A DNA stretch of 64,000 bases from Litorimonas sp963972195 (GTDB lineage Bacteria > Pseudomonadota > Alphaproteobacteria > Caulobacterales > Maricaulaceae). The stretch is taken from assembly GCA_963972195.1 (NCBI GenBank), contig CAXATH010000003.1, positions 303,314-367,313 of the forward strand, read 5' to 3'. Below, piece by piece: positions 7,826 to 16,403 of this stretch. Numbering within the stretch: position 1 is the stretch's first letter; every line of letters begins with the position of its first letter. Made by a program: the position numbers and the translations under genes. Under the pieces are notes generated by a model that was not told the DNA's origin, ran no database searches, and saw only the letters and a program-made list of their open reading frames with translations.

Positions 7826-8374
7826 GTGACGCATTCATCTCGCAATCTGTTGTCAAGAACAGGAATGGCTTTCGTTCTGTCATTGGGCATTGTGACCGCT
7901 ATAGGCGCGAATGCGCAGCTCAAGACAACGTTAACAAAGGCAGATCCGGCGGAAATAGACGCTAAAACCTATATACTGCCTAAAGAGAGTTCCGAGGCAG
8001 TTTTGGCCGCCACGGCTATTCCGCTGGCTCGCGATCTTGTCACGCAGGACAGCGACAGAACGCTGACAAACAATTGCGTCGAGGGAGGCTATGAAAAAGA
8101 GGAATGTCTCTGCGCAACGCAAGTTTTAAAATATGAACTGTCGTTACGTGATTACGACGCCGCCGCGCTTATTTTTGCACTGGATGCCGACCCAGACTCT
8201 ACGGATGAAAATCTGAACCGTGACGAGCCAAAAGCCGAGCTTTACAAAAAAGGGTATTCGGTTGCGGAATTAATCGATCTGGACCGGATGACCCGTAACC
8301 TGATGGATGGCCCGGACTTTAGGCGTCGCTGCCAAAAAGCGGCGGCTTATTACACGCCAAAACCTGAAGCCTGA
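7826..8374 (+). CDS. Secreted protein of unknown function
   Basis: No family recognised. The GTG at 7826 is chosen because GAGGAG lies at suitable spacing; no ATG is better placed. The 182-residue product has a Sec signal peptide (hydrophobic 13-27, likely cut after ANA), then a mature domain with four cysteines (NNCVEGG, ECLCATQ, RRCQKA) that suggests two disulfides in the periplasm. The C-terminal half is acidic and predicted helical. It follows the MarR gene in the same direction with about 150 bases between. Confidence 0.68.
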   Translation: MTHSSRNLLSRTGMAFVLSLGIVTAIGANAQLKTTLTKADPAEIDAKTYILPKESSEAVLAATAIPLARDLVTQDSDRTLTNNCVEGGYEKEECLCATQVLKYELSLRDYDAAALIFALDADPDSTDENLNRDEPKAELYKKGYSVAELIDLDRMTRNLMDGPDFRRRCQKAAAYYTPKPEA

Positions 8375-8440
8375 ACAGGCGACTATACCGCATTCATTTA
8401 TACGCATGGATTCTCTTGGCCGGGCAGGTTAAGAGCGAAT

Positions 8441-9139
8441 ATGGCAAAGAAAAAATCCGCAAAGAAAAAAAACAAACAAAACGCTAACCAAGCCGTCCAG
8501 GTGGACATCGTCTCTGATGTGGTCTGCCCCTGGTGCTGGATTGGCTACCGCCTTTTTGACAAGGCCCGAAAGCAATTTGGCTCTCCCGTCCAAATAAGCT
8601 GGCGGCCTTACATGCTCGACCCGACTGTTCCGATAGAGGGCGCGGACTATAAAGCTTATATGAAGAATAAATTCGGCGGCGGTCCGAATGACAAGTTTAA
8701 GGCCATGCGGGAAATGCTGGAAGAAAAAGGTCCCTCTGTAGGAATTGACTTTAAGTTCGACAACATTTCCAGGCGGCCTAATACACTCAATGCCCATAGA
8801 CTCATCAAATGGGCTCAGAATAATGAAGACGCCGGAACGGAAACATCTGAAAAGCTTTTTGAAGCTTTCTTCACTGAAGGCGAAGATATTGGCGATATCT
8901 CTGTATTAACTCGAATCGCTGGAGAGGTTGGGCTGGATACGGATCTCACGCAAACCCTTTTAGAAGGCGAACAGGACGTCAAAGCCGTACAGGAAGAAAT
9001 TATGTTCTTCCGCGGCTTGGGCATTTCGGGCGTTCCGACCTTTATCTATAATGGACAATTCGCCGTCCAGGGCGCACAAGATCCCGACGTTCATCTCGAC
9101 GCGATGAAGAAAGCCGCTGAGGCGGGCGTGGAAGAATAA
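8441..9139 (+). CDS. FrnE-like DsbA-family oxidoreductase
   Basis: A thioredoxin-fold protein with a CPWC active site at residues 29-32 in SDVVCPWCWIGYR and the cis-proline loop GISGVPTF near 194-201. This is the FrnE/2-hydroxychromene-2-carboxylate isomerase-like branch of DsbA proteins, usually cytoplasmic dithiol-disulfide oxidoreductases linked to oxidative stress. There is no signal peptide. Instead the first 20 residues are Lys/Asn-rich (MAKKKSAKKKNK), which is unusual and could bind nucleic acid or membrane. It lies 30 bases before a MAPEG gene and is probably co-transcribed with it. Confidence 0.85.
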   Translation: MAKKKSAKKKNKQNANQAVQVDIVSDVVCPWCWIGYRLFDKARKQFGSPVQISWRPYMLDPTVPIEGADYKAYMKNKFGGGPNDKFKAMREMLEEKGPSVGIDFKFDNISRRPNTLNAHRLIKWAQNNEDAGTETSEKLFEAFFTEGEDIGDISVLTRIAGEVGLDTDLTQTLLEGEQDVKAVQEEIMFFRGLGISGVPTFIYNGQFAVQGAQDPDVHLDAMKKAAEAGVEE

Positions 9140-9168
9140 AGTTTGATAATCTAAATTAGGGGAATTTC

Positions 9169-9573
9169 ATGACTCTATTTCAAATTGTCGCGCTCTATGT
9201 TGCGCTTCATCTCATTCTGGCACCAATTCTGATGTTTCGCGTCGGACAAATCCGGATGAAAGAAAAGGTCAGCCTTGGGGATGGAGGAAATGCGCTTCTA
9301 AATGCCCGGATAAGGGCTCACGGGAATTATATCGAAACAGCGCCCTTGGCTCTCCTCGGGTTATTGGCGCTTGCCATGCTGAACGCTCCGGCGCTTTTGC
9401 TTCATCTGTTCGGCGCGGCCTTTCTTATTGGACGATTGTTCCACGCGCACGGCATGGCGCAGCCAGGGGCAACGGGCCGGGGCCGCAGCGTCGGGGCCAT
9501 CCTGACCCTGCTCACCTATGTCGGCACAGCCTTATGTCTTCTTTATTTCATTTTCACATCTGATTATATTTAA
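9169..9573 (+). CDS. MAPEG-family membrane protein
   Basis: A 134-residue protein with about four transmembrane helices. The MAPEG signature is the polar stretch RIRAHGNYIETAPLALL, with Arg, Asn, Glu and Pro at the family positions. Eukaryotic relatives are glutathione-dependent membrane transferases or peroxidases; bacterial members of this short type are mostly uncharacterised. AGGGGAA precedes the ATG at 9169. Its place just after a thiol-disulfide oxidoreductase gene suggests, without proving, a thiol or peroxide role. Confidence 0.83.
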   Translation: MTLFQIVALYVALHLILAPILMFRVGQIRMKEKVSLGDGGNALLNARIRAHGNYIETAPLALLGLLALAMLNAPALLLHLFGAAFLIGRLFHAHGMAQPGATGRGRSVGAILTLLTYVGTALCLLYFIFTSDYI

Positions 9574-9647
9574 GGCAGGTGAGGTCAAACTGCCTTCCCT
9601 TGCACTTAGAAGGTGTTACTTTTCCTAAGACCTGATAACAGGCCCGG

Positions 9648-11033
9648 ATGAAGACACCCTCACCCGAAACCGTTTCCGAAGCTCCTATCAGCGTCGAAGG
9701 ACTTGCACCGACACTGGACGCGCTCCTGTCCTATGCCAAACAGGCCGGGGCAGAGCAATGCGACGCCGTCGCGACCCATGGCCGGTCTCTTTCTGTCGCT
9801 GTACGGGAGAGAGAGCTGGAAGATGTAGACAGCAGCGAGGGACGCGATGTCGGCCTTCGGGTGATTATCGATGGACGTCAGGCCTGCGTTTCCAGTTCGG
9901 ACATGTCGGATATGTCCCTCAAAATGCTGGCCGAACGCGCTGTGGCGATGGCCAGGCTCGCGCCGCGGGATCCTTATTGCGGTCTGGCGAGCAAGACCTT
10001 ACTCGCCGACCCCAAAGCCGAACCCGACCTCCAGCTTTTTGATCCGACCCTCCGCACCCCTGAAATTTTGAAAACCCGCGCGCTCGAAGTCGAAGATGCC
10101 GCCTTGTCTGTCAAAGGCGTCACCCAGGCCGAGGGCGCGAGCGCAAGCTGGGCCAGTTCCGCCATTTATTTCGCCACGTCCGAAGGGTTCGGCTCCGGCT
10201 GGCAATCTTCCCGCCACGGCCTGTCCGTCAGCGCCATAGCCGGAAAAAACGGCTCCATGGAACGGGATTTTGACTATGACGGCACGCGCTGGCTCGAAGA
10301 TTTACGCGCGCCGTCCGACATCGGCAAGGGTGCAGGCGAGCGGGTCATCGCCCGCCTCGGCAGCCGTAAAATCAAATCCGCGCAATTCCCGGTCATTTTC
10401 GAAGAACGTTTGGCGGGCTCTCTGATTTCTGCTTTTCTCGGCGCGATTAATGGCAGCGCGATTGCGCGCGGCGTGTCGTTTCTGAAAGATCGTATGGGAG
10501 AGAGTGTTTTCGGAGATCAGATTCAAATCATTGATGACCCCTTGATTATTCGCGGCCAAGGCTCCCGTCCTTGGGACGGGGAAGGCCTCCCTGTGCAAAA
10601 ACGTGCCTTGATCGAAAATGGCGTTTTGAAAACCTGGCTTCTCAATCTGTCTGCCGCGCAGCAATTAGGTTTGGAAACGACCGCCCATGCCACGCGCGGC
10701 ATCGGGTCACCTCCGGGCATAAGTGCGACCAATAGCTATCTTGCGCCCGGAAAGAAAACGCCGAATGACCTTTTGCAGGAAATGGGTGAAGGTCTTTTAA
10801 TTACGGAAATGTTCGGGCCTTCCCTGAATTCCAACACCGGGGATTATTCCGTCGGCGTTGCCGGGGTTAAAATCGAAAACGGAAAACGGGCTTTTCCCGT
10901 CTCCGAGATTACAATCGCGGGGAATTTAAATGAGGTCTTTAAGACCATGATACCGGCCAATGATATTAAATTTGACGGCGCAACCAATGCGCCGAGCCTC
11001 CTGGTAGAAGGATTAACGGTTGCCGGCGCATGA
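9648..11033 (+). CDS. pmbA: TldE/PmbA-type metalloprotease subunit
   Basis: A 461-residue member of the TldD/PmbA (peptidase U62) family. PmbA/TldE pairs with TldD to form a heteromeric protease that trims peptide substrates such as microcin precursors and the CcdA antitoxin. Visible family features are the N-terminal region DAVATHGRSLSVAVRE, the central TFAT-like segment and the C-terminal GNLNEVFKTMIPANDI. TldD is not in this window. The stop overlaps the next gene by 14 bases. Order pmbA - inositol-phosphatase is conserved in many alphaproteobacteria. Confidence 0.9.
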   Translation: MKTPSPETVSEAPISVEGLAPTLDALLSYAKQAGAEQCDAVATHGRSLSVAVRERELEDVDSSEGRDVGLRVIIDGRQACVSSSDMSDMSLKMLAERAVAMARLAPRDPYCGLASKTLLADPKAEPDLQLFDPTLRTPEILKTRALEVEDAALSVKGVTQAEGASASWASSAIYFATSEGFGSGWQSSRHGLSVSAIAGKNGSMERDFDYDGTRWLEDLRAPSDIGKGAGERVIARLGSRKIKSAQFPVIFEERLAGSLISAFLGAINGSAIARGVSFLKDRMGESVFGDQIQIIDDPLIIRGQGSRPWDGEGLPVQKRALIENGVLKTWLLNLSAAQQLGLETTAHATRGIGSPPGISATNSYLAPGKKTPNDLLQEMGEGLLITEMFGPSLNSNTGDYSVGVAGVKIENGKRAFPVSEITIAGNLNEVFKTMIPANDIKFDGATNAPSLLVEGLTVAGA

Positions 11034-12123
11034 CGACATATGTTTTCCTCTGAGTGAAGAGCGCGTCCTGATAGAGCGCGTTGTCCGCGAGGCGGGTCAA
11101 ATTGCAAAAGACGCCTTTGAGGCGGATGAGGCTGTCGTCTGGGACAAGGTAAAAGGCCATCCCGTGACGGACGCCGATATCGCCGTAAATGATTATCTTC
11201 AAACACATCTTCGTAAAGCCCGGCCAGGTTATGGCTGGCTATCGGAAGAAACCAAGGATGATCTTTCCCGCCATGCCTGCCAGCGCACATTTGTTGTCGA
11301 CCCGATTGACGGCACCCGCGCCTTTATTGAGCGGACGCCAAATTTTGTAGTCTCCGTCGCGATTATCGAAGACGGTCAGCCCATTGTCGGCGTTGTTTTC
11401 AATCCTTTGAAGGATGAATTTTACTCAGCGCAAAAAGACAGCGGGGCAAGTTTAAACGGAGAGCCTATTTCATGCTCAGGCCGCCAAGAGCTCGAAGGCG
11501 CAGAAATGGTGGGATATCCGCGCAAATTCCGGCGCCTTGGATTTCCTGTCATGCGCGTGAGGATTTCCAATTCAATGGCTTACCGTATGGTCATGGTGGC
11601 CAGCGGTAAGGCCGATTGCACGGTGGCCTTCACGCCTAAATCCGATTGGGACATTGCCGCAGCCGCTTTAATCGCCTCTGAATCCGGCGCCATCACCACT
11701 AATCTACGAGGCGACATCCCCTATTTTGACAAGGACAGCACATCCGGCTTTGGCATCATTTGTGCTGGCCCCAAACTCCATGCTTTGTTATTGGAGCGGG
11801 TGAAACCCCTGCTTGCGCAATTTGACGCCAGCGAGGATAAGCAGCGTGACTTCAAGGAAATGGGAACGAAAATGTCTGATCGCGAAATGAAATCTATCCA
11901 GCTTTTACACATCGTCATGGGCGGCGAATTGGTTGACCCAATGCGCACTGAATTCAAAGATTTGAAGAAGGTGGATTTTGTCGGTGCCTATGCAAGTTTC
12001 GATGACGCCCAGAAAGCCTGGAGAGCCGCAGCGCAGCGCACGGTAGACAGTGCTCATACCCGCTATTTTATCCTTCATGCCCACGATTTGCTTGATCCGG
12101 ATGGCGACGGAATCATTGGCTAA
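11020..12123 (+). CDS. CysQ/inositol-monophosphatase-like phosphatase fused to DUF4170
   Basis: The first 270 residues are an inositol-monophosphatase-fold enzyme: metal ligands SEE at 75-77, DPIDGT at 94-99 and SDWDIAAA at 208-215. The alphaproteobacterial group in this neighbourhood is usually called 3'(2'),5'-bisphosphate nucleotidase. Residues about 292-360 (LLHIVMGGELVDP to YFILHAHDLLDP) are a DUF4170 domain, which in relatives is a separate small downstream gene. Here both are in one frame without interruption, so this looks like a fusion. The start is a TTG at 11020 with AAGGA seven bases ahead; no ATG fits. It overlaps pmbA by 14 bases and precedes an exporter gene by 15. Confidence 0.83.
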   Translation: MPAHDDICFPLSEERVLIERVVREAGQIAKDAFEADEAVVWDKVKGHPVTDADIAVNDYLQTHLRKARPGYGWLSEETKDDLSRHACQRTFVVDPIDGTRAFIERTPNFVVSVAIIEDGQPIVGVVFNPLKDEFYSAQKDSGASLNGEPISCSGRQELEGAEMVGYPRKFRRLGFPVMRVRISNSMAYRMVMVASGKADCTVAFTPKSDWDIAAAALIASESGAITTNLRGDIPYFDKDSTSGFGIICAGPKLHALLLERVKPLLAQFDASEDKQRDFKEMGTKMSDREMKSIQLLHIVMGGELVDPMRTEFKDLKKVDFVGAYASFDDAQKAWRAAAQRTVDSAHTRYFILHAHDLLDPDGDGIIG

Positions 12124-12138
12124 GCGCTCTATCCCAAA

Positions 12139-13917
12139 ATGAATATCTCGCCCGAACAGGCAACGGACAGGCAGCGCCTGTCGCGTCTCTGGCGGGACTA
12201 TATCTGGCCGCAAAAAGGAAAGCTCTTTGCGGCCATTTTTTTTATGGCGCTTCTGGCCGGGGCGACCGCCGCCTATACATGGGTGGTCAGCCTGATTATT
12301 GATCAGGCCGGTCAGATGGACGAAAGCCCGGACGCATTGGAGGCCGCCAAACGCTACGCGCTAATTATTCTTCCTTTTCTTATAATCATTCCTTTTGTCT
12401 CGGGAGTTTCCAATTATCTCCAGCGTATTCTGACCAACGCCATTGCGCTGAACGCGGTCGGGAAAATGCAGAAACAGATGTTCGCCAGCGCGCACGGCGC
12501 CGATTACGCCGCCTTTTCGCGGGAGCCGACGGGCAATTTGATTTCCAAATTTACCAATGACGTAACGGTCGTCTCCAACGCGACCATTCGCGTATTGGGT
12601 AATGTCATAAAAGACGTGCTGACCGTGGCCCTGACCATTGGGGCGATGCTGTGGCAGAACTGGCAGCTCTCACTGGTCATGACGATTTTTCTCCTCGCCT
12701 TCTGGCCCATCATTGCCATTTCGAAAAAAATGCGCGGCAATGCCCGGGACGTGCAGGAACATGTCGGTCGGATAACGTCTGAACTCAAAGAAAGTTTTGG
12801 CGGGGCCAGAATGGTTAAAGCCTATGGTCTGGAGGCGTCCGAAACCGAAAGACTGGGCCGGTCTTTTGACGAACGCATTCGTCTTTTCCTGCGACTGGTC
12901 ACGCAACAGGCCCGCGTCGATCCCATACTTGAAGTCCTCGGCGGTATGGCTCTGGCCGGCGTCGTGATTTTCGGCGCTTTTCAGGTTAATTCAGGACAAA
13001 ATACAGCCGGATCCATCGGGGCAATTATTACCGGCATCGCCATTCTCTCTCCTCGGCTTCGCGCGCTCGGCACTCTGAACAACGTCCTGCAAGAAGGGCT
13101 TTCGGCCGTGTCGCGAATTTTTGACGTGATTGATACGCAGGCGACCATCCTTGACGCGCCAGAGGCAAAAGACCTCGGAAAAGCGAAGGGGCGAATTAAA
13201 TTAAACACTGTCAGCTTTGCCTATGAAGACGGGACGCAGGCCCTTAGCGATGTCACAATCGACGCAAAGCCGGGCCAGACCATTGCCCTCGTCGGCGCCT
13301 CGGGAGGCGGAAAGTCGACCATCATTAATCTCATCCCGCGTCTTTATGAGGTGAGCAAGGGCTCCGTCGAAATAGATGGGCAGGATATCCGGCATCTGAC
13401 GCTCGGCTCCCTGCGCCGAAACATAGCTCTCGTCAGCCAGAGCGTCACTCTTTTTGACGACAGCGTCGCCGCCAATATCGGACTCGGCGATCAGAGCGCC
13501 GATCGCGACGCTATAATTCGCGCCGCCAAATATGCCGATGCCCATGACTTTATTTCCGCTTTGCCCAAGGGGTATGACACCCGGCTGGGCGAGGACGGAC
13601 TCAGCCTGTCCGGCGGGCAGAGGCAGCGCCTGTCCATTGCTCGCGCTATTTTGCGCGACGCTCCTATCCTCTTGCTGGACGAAGCCACCTCCGCTCTGGA
13701 TTCTGACTCCGAGGCCAAGGTGCAGGCGGCGCTGGAACGGCTGGAAGTCGGACGCACGACAATCGTTATCGCGCACCGCCTTTCGACCGTGCAAAAGGCC
13801 GACCGTATTTATGTCCTGGAAAAGGGCCGTATTTTGGAAAGCGGAACGCATAAATCGTTAAGCCAAAAAAAAGACGGGACCTATGCCCGTCTTTTAGCGC
13901 TTCAATTAAGGGCCTAG
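12139..13917 (+). CDS. MsbA-like ABC exporter (fused permease and ATPase)
   Basis: A 592-residue half-transporter. The transmembrane domain covers about 1-320 with six helices; the nucleotide-binding domain follows, with Walker A GASGGGKST (near 385), signature LSGGQRQRLS, Walker B LLLDEATSALD (near 510) and the switch His in IAHRLSTV. It would act as a homodimer in the inner membrane. Close relatives flip lipid A core or other lipids, and the DUF4170/lipid-A neighbourhood in related bacteria fits that, but the substrate is not shown here. It ends 22 bases from the convergent gene. Confidence 0.88.
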   Translation: MNISPEQATDRQRLSRLWRDYIWPQKGKLFAAIFFMALLAGATAAYTWVVSLIIDQAGQMDESPDALEAAKRYALIILPFLIIIPFVSGVSNYLQRILTNAIALNAVGKMQKQMFASAHGADYAAFSREPTGNLISKFTNDVTVVSNATIRVLGNVIKDVLTVALTIGAMLWQNWQLSLVMTIFLLAFWPIIAISKKMRGNARDVQEHVGRITSELKESFGGARMVKAYGLEASETERLGRSFDERIRLFLRLVTQQARVDPILEVLGGMALAGVVIFGAFQVNSGQNTAGSIGAIITGIAILSPRLRALGTLNNVLQEGLSAVSRIFDVIDTQATILDAPEAKDLGKAKGRIKLNTVSFAYEDGTQALSDVTIDAKPGQTIALVGASGGGKSTIINLIPRLYEVSKGSVEIDGQDIRHLTLGSLRRNIALVSQSVTLFDDSVAANIGLGDQSADRDAIIRAAKYADAHDFISALPKGYDTRLGEDGLSLSGGQRQRLSIARAILRDAPILLLDEATSALDSDSEAKVQAALERLEVGRTTIVIAHRLSTVQKADRIYVLEKGRILESGTHKSLSQKKDGTYARLLALQLRA

Positions 13918-13939
13918 GATTTGGCCCTGTCGTTGGTCC

Positions 13940-14854
13940 TTAGACTTTTTTGAATTTCAACGTCATTCGGTTGGACTCGCCGATCGCTTCCATTTCAGAT
14001 CGCAATTCCGGCTGATCTGCCGACACACCCAAAGTCGGAGGCAGTCTCCACACACCCTCCTTGGCCGTCGGCATATCTTGAGGGTTTTCGTTGATGTCGC
14101 TCTCCTCGACCAATTCGAAACCGGCGGCTTCCATAATTTCGATCAGATCGGATTTCTTCAGATATCCATTATTCCCATCCGCCCAATCATCCGGCATGTC
14201 TTCCCGTGCCTGATGTTGAACAACTCCGACAATCCCGCCGGGTTTTAGCAGGGCATAACTATCGGCAAGAGCCTGAGTCAGATATTCACCTTCGTCCTCG
14301 AAACGAGCGAGGTTGTGCAGGGCGCGAATGAACAAAACCGCATCAACCGTACCGTCCAGCTCTGTGTCCCGATTGCCAAACGCAAAGGCGTCAACAGAAG
14401 CGTCTCCGTCATTGCGCCAGCCATTGGCCGTCTCGGTCCAGGTCGCCGGCCAGGTTTTTTTGTCTTCCAAAAACGCCTCATCGGCAAACCCGCCAAATTC
14501 CGGCCACATATCAAGAGCGTAATCGACGCCGATAACCTCGCCCTCTTCGCCTAGATAGGGCAGAAGGATTTTGGTGTACCACCCGCCGCCGGGCAGAGCT
14601 TCGGCCACGCGCATTCCGGGTTCGATATCAAAAAACATCAGGGTTTCTTTTGGGTGGCGATAAGGATAACGCGCCTGAGCGGCGTCGTCCTGAGCGGCCA
14701 GGACGGCGTCCAGCTTTGCCTCGGAACTCATAGTTTGGGCTTCAGTCGTCTCGCCCGAAGCTAACGGCGTAGAGGTGTCGCCTCCATTATTGCCGCCGCA
14801 AGCGCCTAAAAGTGCGGCCGCAACCCCTGCCAGTAAAATTGTTTTAAAATGCAT
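13940..14854 (-). CDS. Lipoprotein with class I methyltransferase-like domain
   Basis: The ATG at 14852-14854 follows GGGGGGA. The 304-residue product has a lipoprotein signal ending LLGAC (Cys19), a low-complexity linker, then a Rossmann methyltransferase-like domain. The motif I region reads AEALPGGGWYTKIL, followed by GVDYA, a VDAVLFIRALHNL motif IV region and LLKPGGIVGVV. This is the family of exported 'predicted methyltransferases' (COG4798-like). SAM is not known to be available outside the cytoplasm, so true activity is open; binding of another ligand is possible. It is convergent with the ABC exporter and follows the NDUFA9-like gene by 35 bases. Confidence 0.78.
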   Translation of the reverse strand: MHFKTILLAGVAAALLGACGGNNGGDTSTPLASGETTEAQTMSSEAKLDAVLAAQDDAAQARYPYRHPKETLMFFDIEPGMRVAEALPGGGWYTKILLPYLGEEGEVIGVDYALDMWPEFGGFADEAFLEDKKTWPATWTETANGWRNDGDASVDAFAFGNRDTELDGTVDAVLFIRALHNLARFEDEGEYLTQALADSYALLKPGGIVGVVQHQAREDMPDDWADGNNGYLKKSDLIEIMEAAGFELVEESDINENPQDMPTAKEGVWRLPPTLGVSADQPELRSEMEAIGESNRMTLKFKKV

Positions 14855-14889
14855 ATTCGTCCCCCCATAATGCAATTTTCAGGTAAGTC

Positions 14890-15870
14890 TCAGGCTTCTT
14901 CCGGCCAGCTATCTTTACCCGGTTGATGAAATTCGCCGTATTTTCTGTATTTGATGAGATAGGACGGCACGATCGCTTCGATAGTTTCCGGCTTTATGCC
15001 CAAATCGGCAAAGCCCTGGACGTCTTGGCCGACCACATTGTCATTCTTGAGGTTTTTCACCTGATCGCGTGTCAGGAACGGCTCCAGAAACGGCATTGCT
15101 CCTATCATTTCGCCGCCAAACCCCATCATATTTGCAGCAAACCATGGCACGGGAACCAGCAAACGTTTTTTTCCAATTGTTTCCAACATAAACTGCATTA
15201 GCTCTTTGAAGGAATAAGTCTGCAGCCCGCCGAGCTCAAAGGTTTGCGCGCTCGCCTCGGCTTCAACCCGTCGTGCAATCGCGTCCGCCACATCCGCCAC
15301 ATAGGTAGGTTGGAATTTTGTTTTTCCGCCGCCCATTAGAGGAAGCGCAGGAGAGAGCTGCGCCATGGACGCAAATCGATTGAAAAATTCGTCTTCATTC
15401 CCAAACATAATGGAAGGGCGCAGTATATCAGCAGTCGGGACATGCTTGCGCACAATCTCTTCGCCTTCGCCCTTTGTACGGGCATAGTCGCTTTGGCTGT
15501 CTTTATCCGCCCCGATGGCCGAAACATGAACAAAATTGGTAATGCCCTCTGCCGCGACCGCCTTGGCCAAGGTTTCTGCGCCGCGCACATGTAGCGCCTC
15601 GAAGCTTTGCTGACCCGCTTCATACAGAACAGCGACCAGATTGATAACGGCGTCAGATCCTTCTACCGCGCGCTGAACGGATTTCTCAAATCTGAGATTG
15701 GCCTGCATGAGCTGTACCTGGCCGACATTGCCGATAACCCTCAGATCCATACCAATATGAGGGCGGCGCATGGGCACACGCACGCGGTAGCCCTTTGCCA
15801 CCAGAGCACGCACAACATGTTTGCCGAGAAAGCCTGAGCCGCCGAAAACTGTTACCAAACCGTTTTTCAT
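14890..15870 (-). CDS. NDUFA9-like atypical short-chain dehydrogenase (complex I-associated family)
   Basis: A 326-residue NAD(P)-binding protein of the complex I NDUFA9 subunit family. The dinucleotide loop is GGSGFLG at 10-16 and the YxxxK-like segment is SDYARTK. The C-terminal part (PVPWFAANMMG ... FLTRDQV) is typical of alphaproteobacterial members. Mitochondrial NDUFA9 is an accessory subunit; bacterial members may bind quinone or NAD(P)H, with no proven reaction. It is upstream of the exported methyltransferase-like gene in the same direction. Confidence 0.87.
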   Translation of the reverse strand: MKNGLVTVFGGSGFLGKHVVRALVAKGYRVRVPMRRPHIGMDLRVIGNVGQVQLMQANLRFEKSVQRAVEGSDAVINLVAVLYEAGQQSFEALHVRGAETLAKAVAAEGITNFVHVSAIGADKDSQSDYARTKGEGEEIVRKHVPTADILRPSIMFGNEDEFFNRFASMAQLSPALPLMGGGKTKFQPTYVADVADAIARRVEAEASAQTFELGGLQTYSFKELMQFMLETIGKKRLLVPVPWFAANMMGFGGEMIGAMPFLEPFLTRDQVKNLKNDNVVGQDVQGFADLGIKPETIEAIVPSYLIKYRKYGEFHQPGKDSWPEEA

Positions 15871-15930
15871 GTCTCACCTGAAAATCACTATTAAAGACGC
15901 GGGAGGAATAGTCCCTCTTGCCGCCTGTGT

Positions 15931-16395
15931 CTATGAAATTGCTCTGATTTCAGCAATCAAACCCTCGCTGGCCAGCTCAATCAGATCCAGAACCTTATCA
16001 AAGCCTTTCGCCCCGCCATAATAGGGATCCGGGACGTTGCGATCTAAAACGCCCTCGGCAAATTCGAGAAATAGTCGCGGCGGCGTTCTGGCGTCTGCCG
16101 GTTTGATGCGGCGCAGATGGGACAGATTATAACTGTCCATTGCGAGAATATAATCAAATCTGTCGAAATCTTCGCCGCTCACACGGCGAGAAGTCTGGCC
16201 CTCGAAACTATAGCCTCGGGCCGTGCCGGCTTTGACGCTTCGCGGATCGGCCGCTTCGCCATCGTGCGCCCCGGAGGTTCCGGCGCTGTCTATTTCTATG
16301 TCCAGACCCGCCTCGGCGGCTTTTTGTCGAAACACCGCCTCCGCCGTCGGGGAGCGACAAATATTCCCAAGACATATGAACAGGACAGAGGGCAT
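15931..16395 (-). CDS. Low-molecular-weight protein-tyrosine phosphatase
   Basis: A 154-residue phosphatase. The P-loop C8-L-G-N-I-C-R14-S is at the N terminus as in all family members, and the general-acid loop DPYYGG is present near residue 120. It hydrolyses phosphotyrosine, often on exopolysaccharide kinases, or may be an arsenate-reductase relative; the DPYY loop favours phosphatase. Its ATG (16393-16395) is only eight bases from the ATG of the divergent sirtuin gene, so each promoter must lie inside the other coding region or the genes are transcribed from further off. Confidence 0.92.
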   Translation of the reverse strand: MPSVLFICLGNICRSPTAEAVFRQKAAEAGLDIEIDSAGTSGAHDGEAADPRSVKAGTARGYSFEGQTSRRVSGEDFDRFDYILAMDSYNLSHLRRIKPADARTPPRLFLEFAEGVLDRNVPDPYYGGAKGFDKVLDLIELASEGLIAEIRAIS

Positions 16396-16403
16396 AAGGG
16401 TTT

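Noticed and set aside
10302..10664. Long antisense ORFs within pmbA, putA, ilvD, leuA and secA
   Set aside because: They are mirror frames produced by the codon bias of the real genes and show no domains or start signals.
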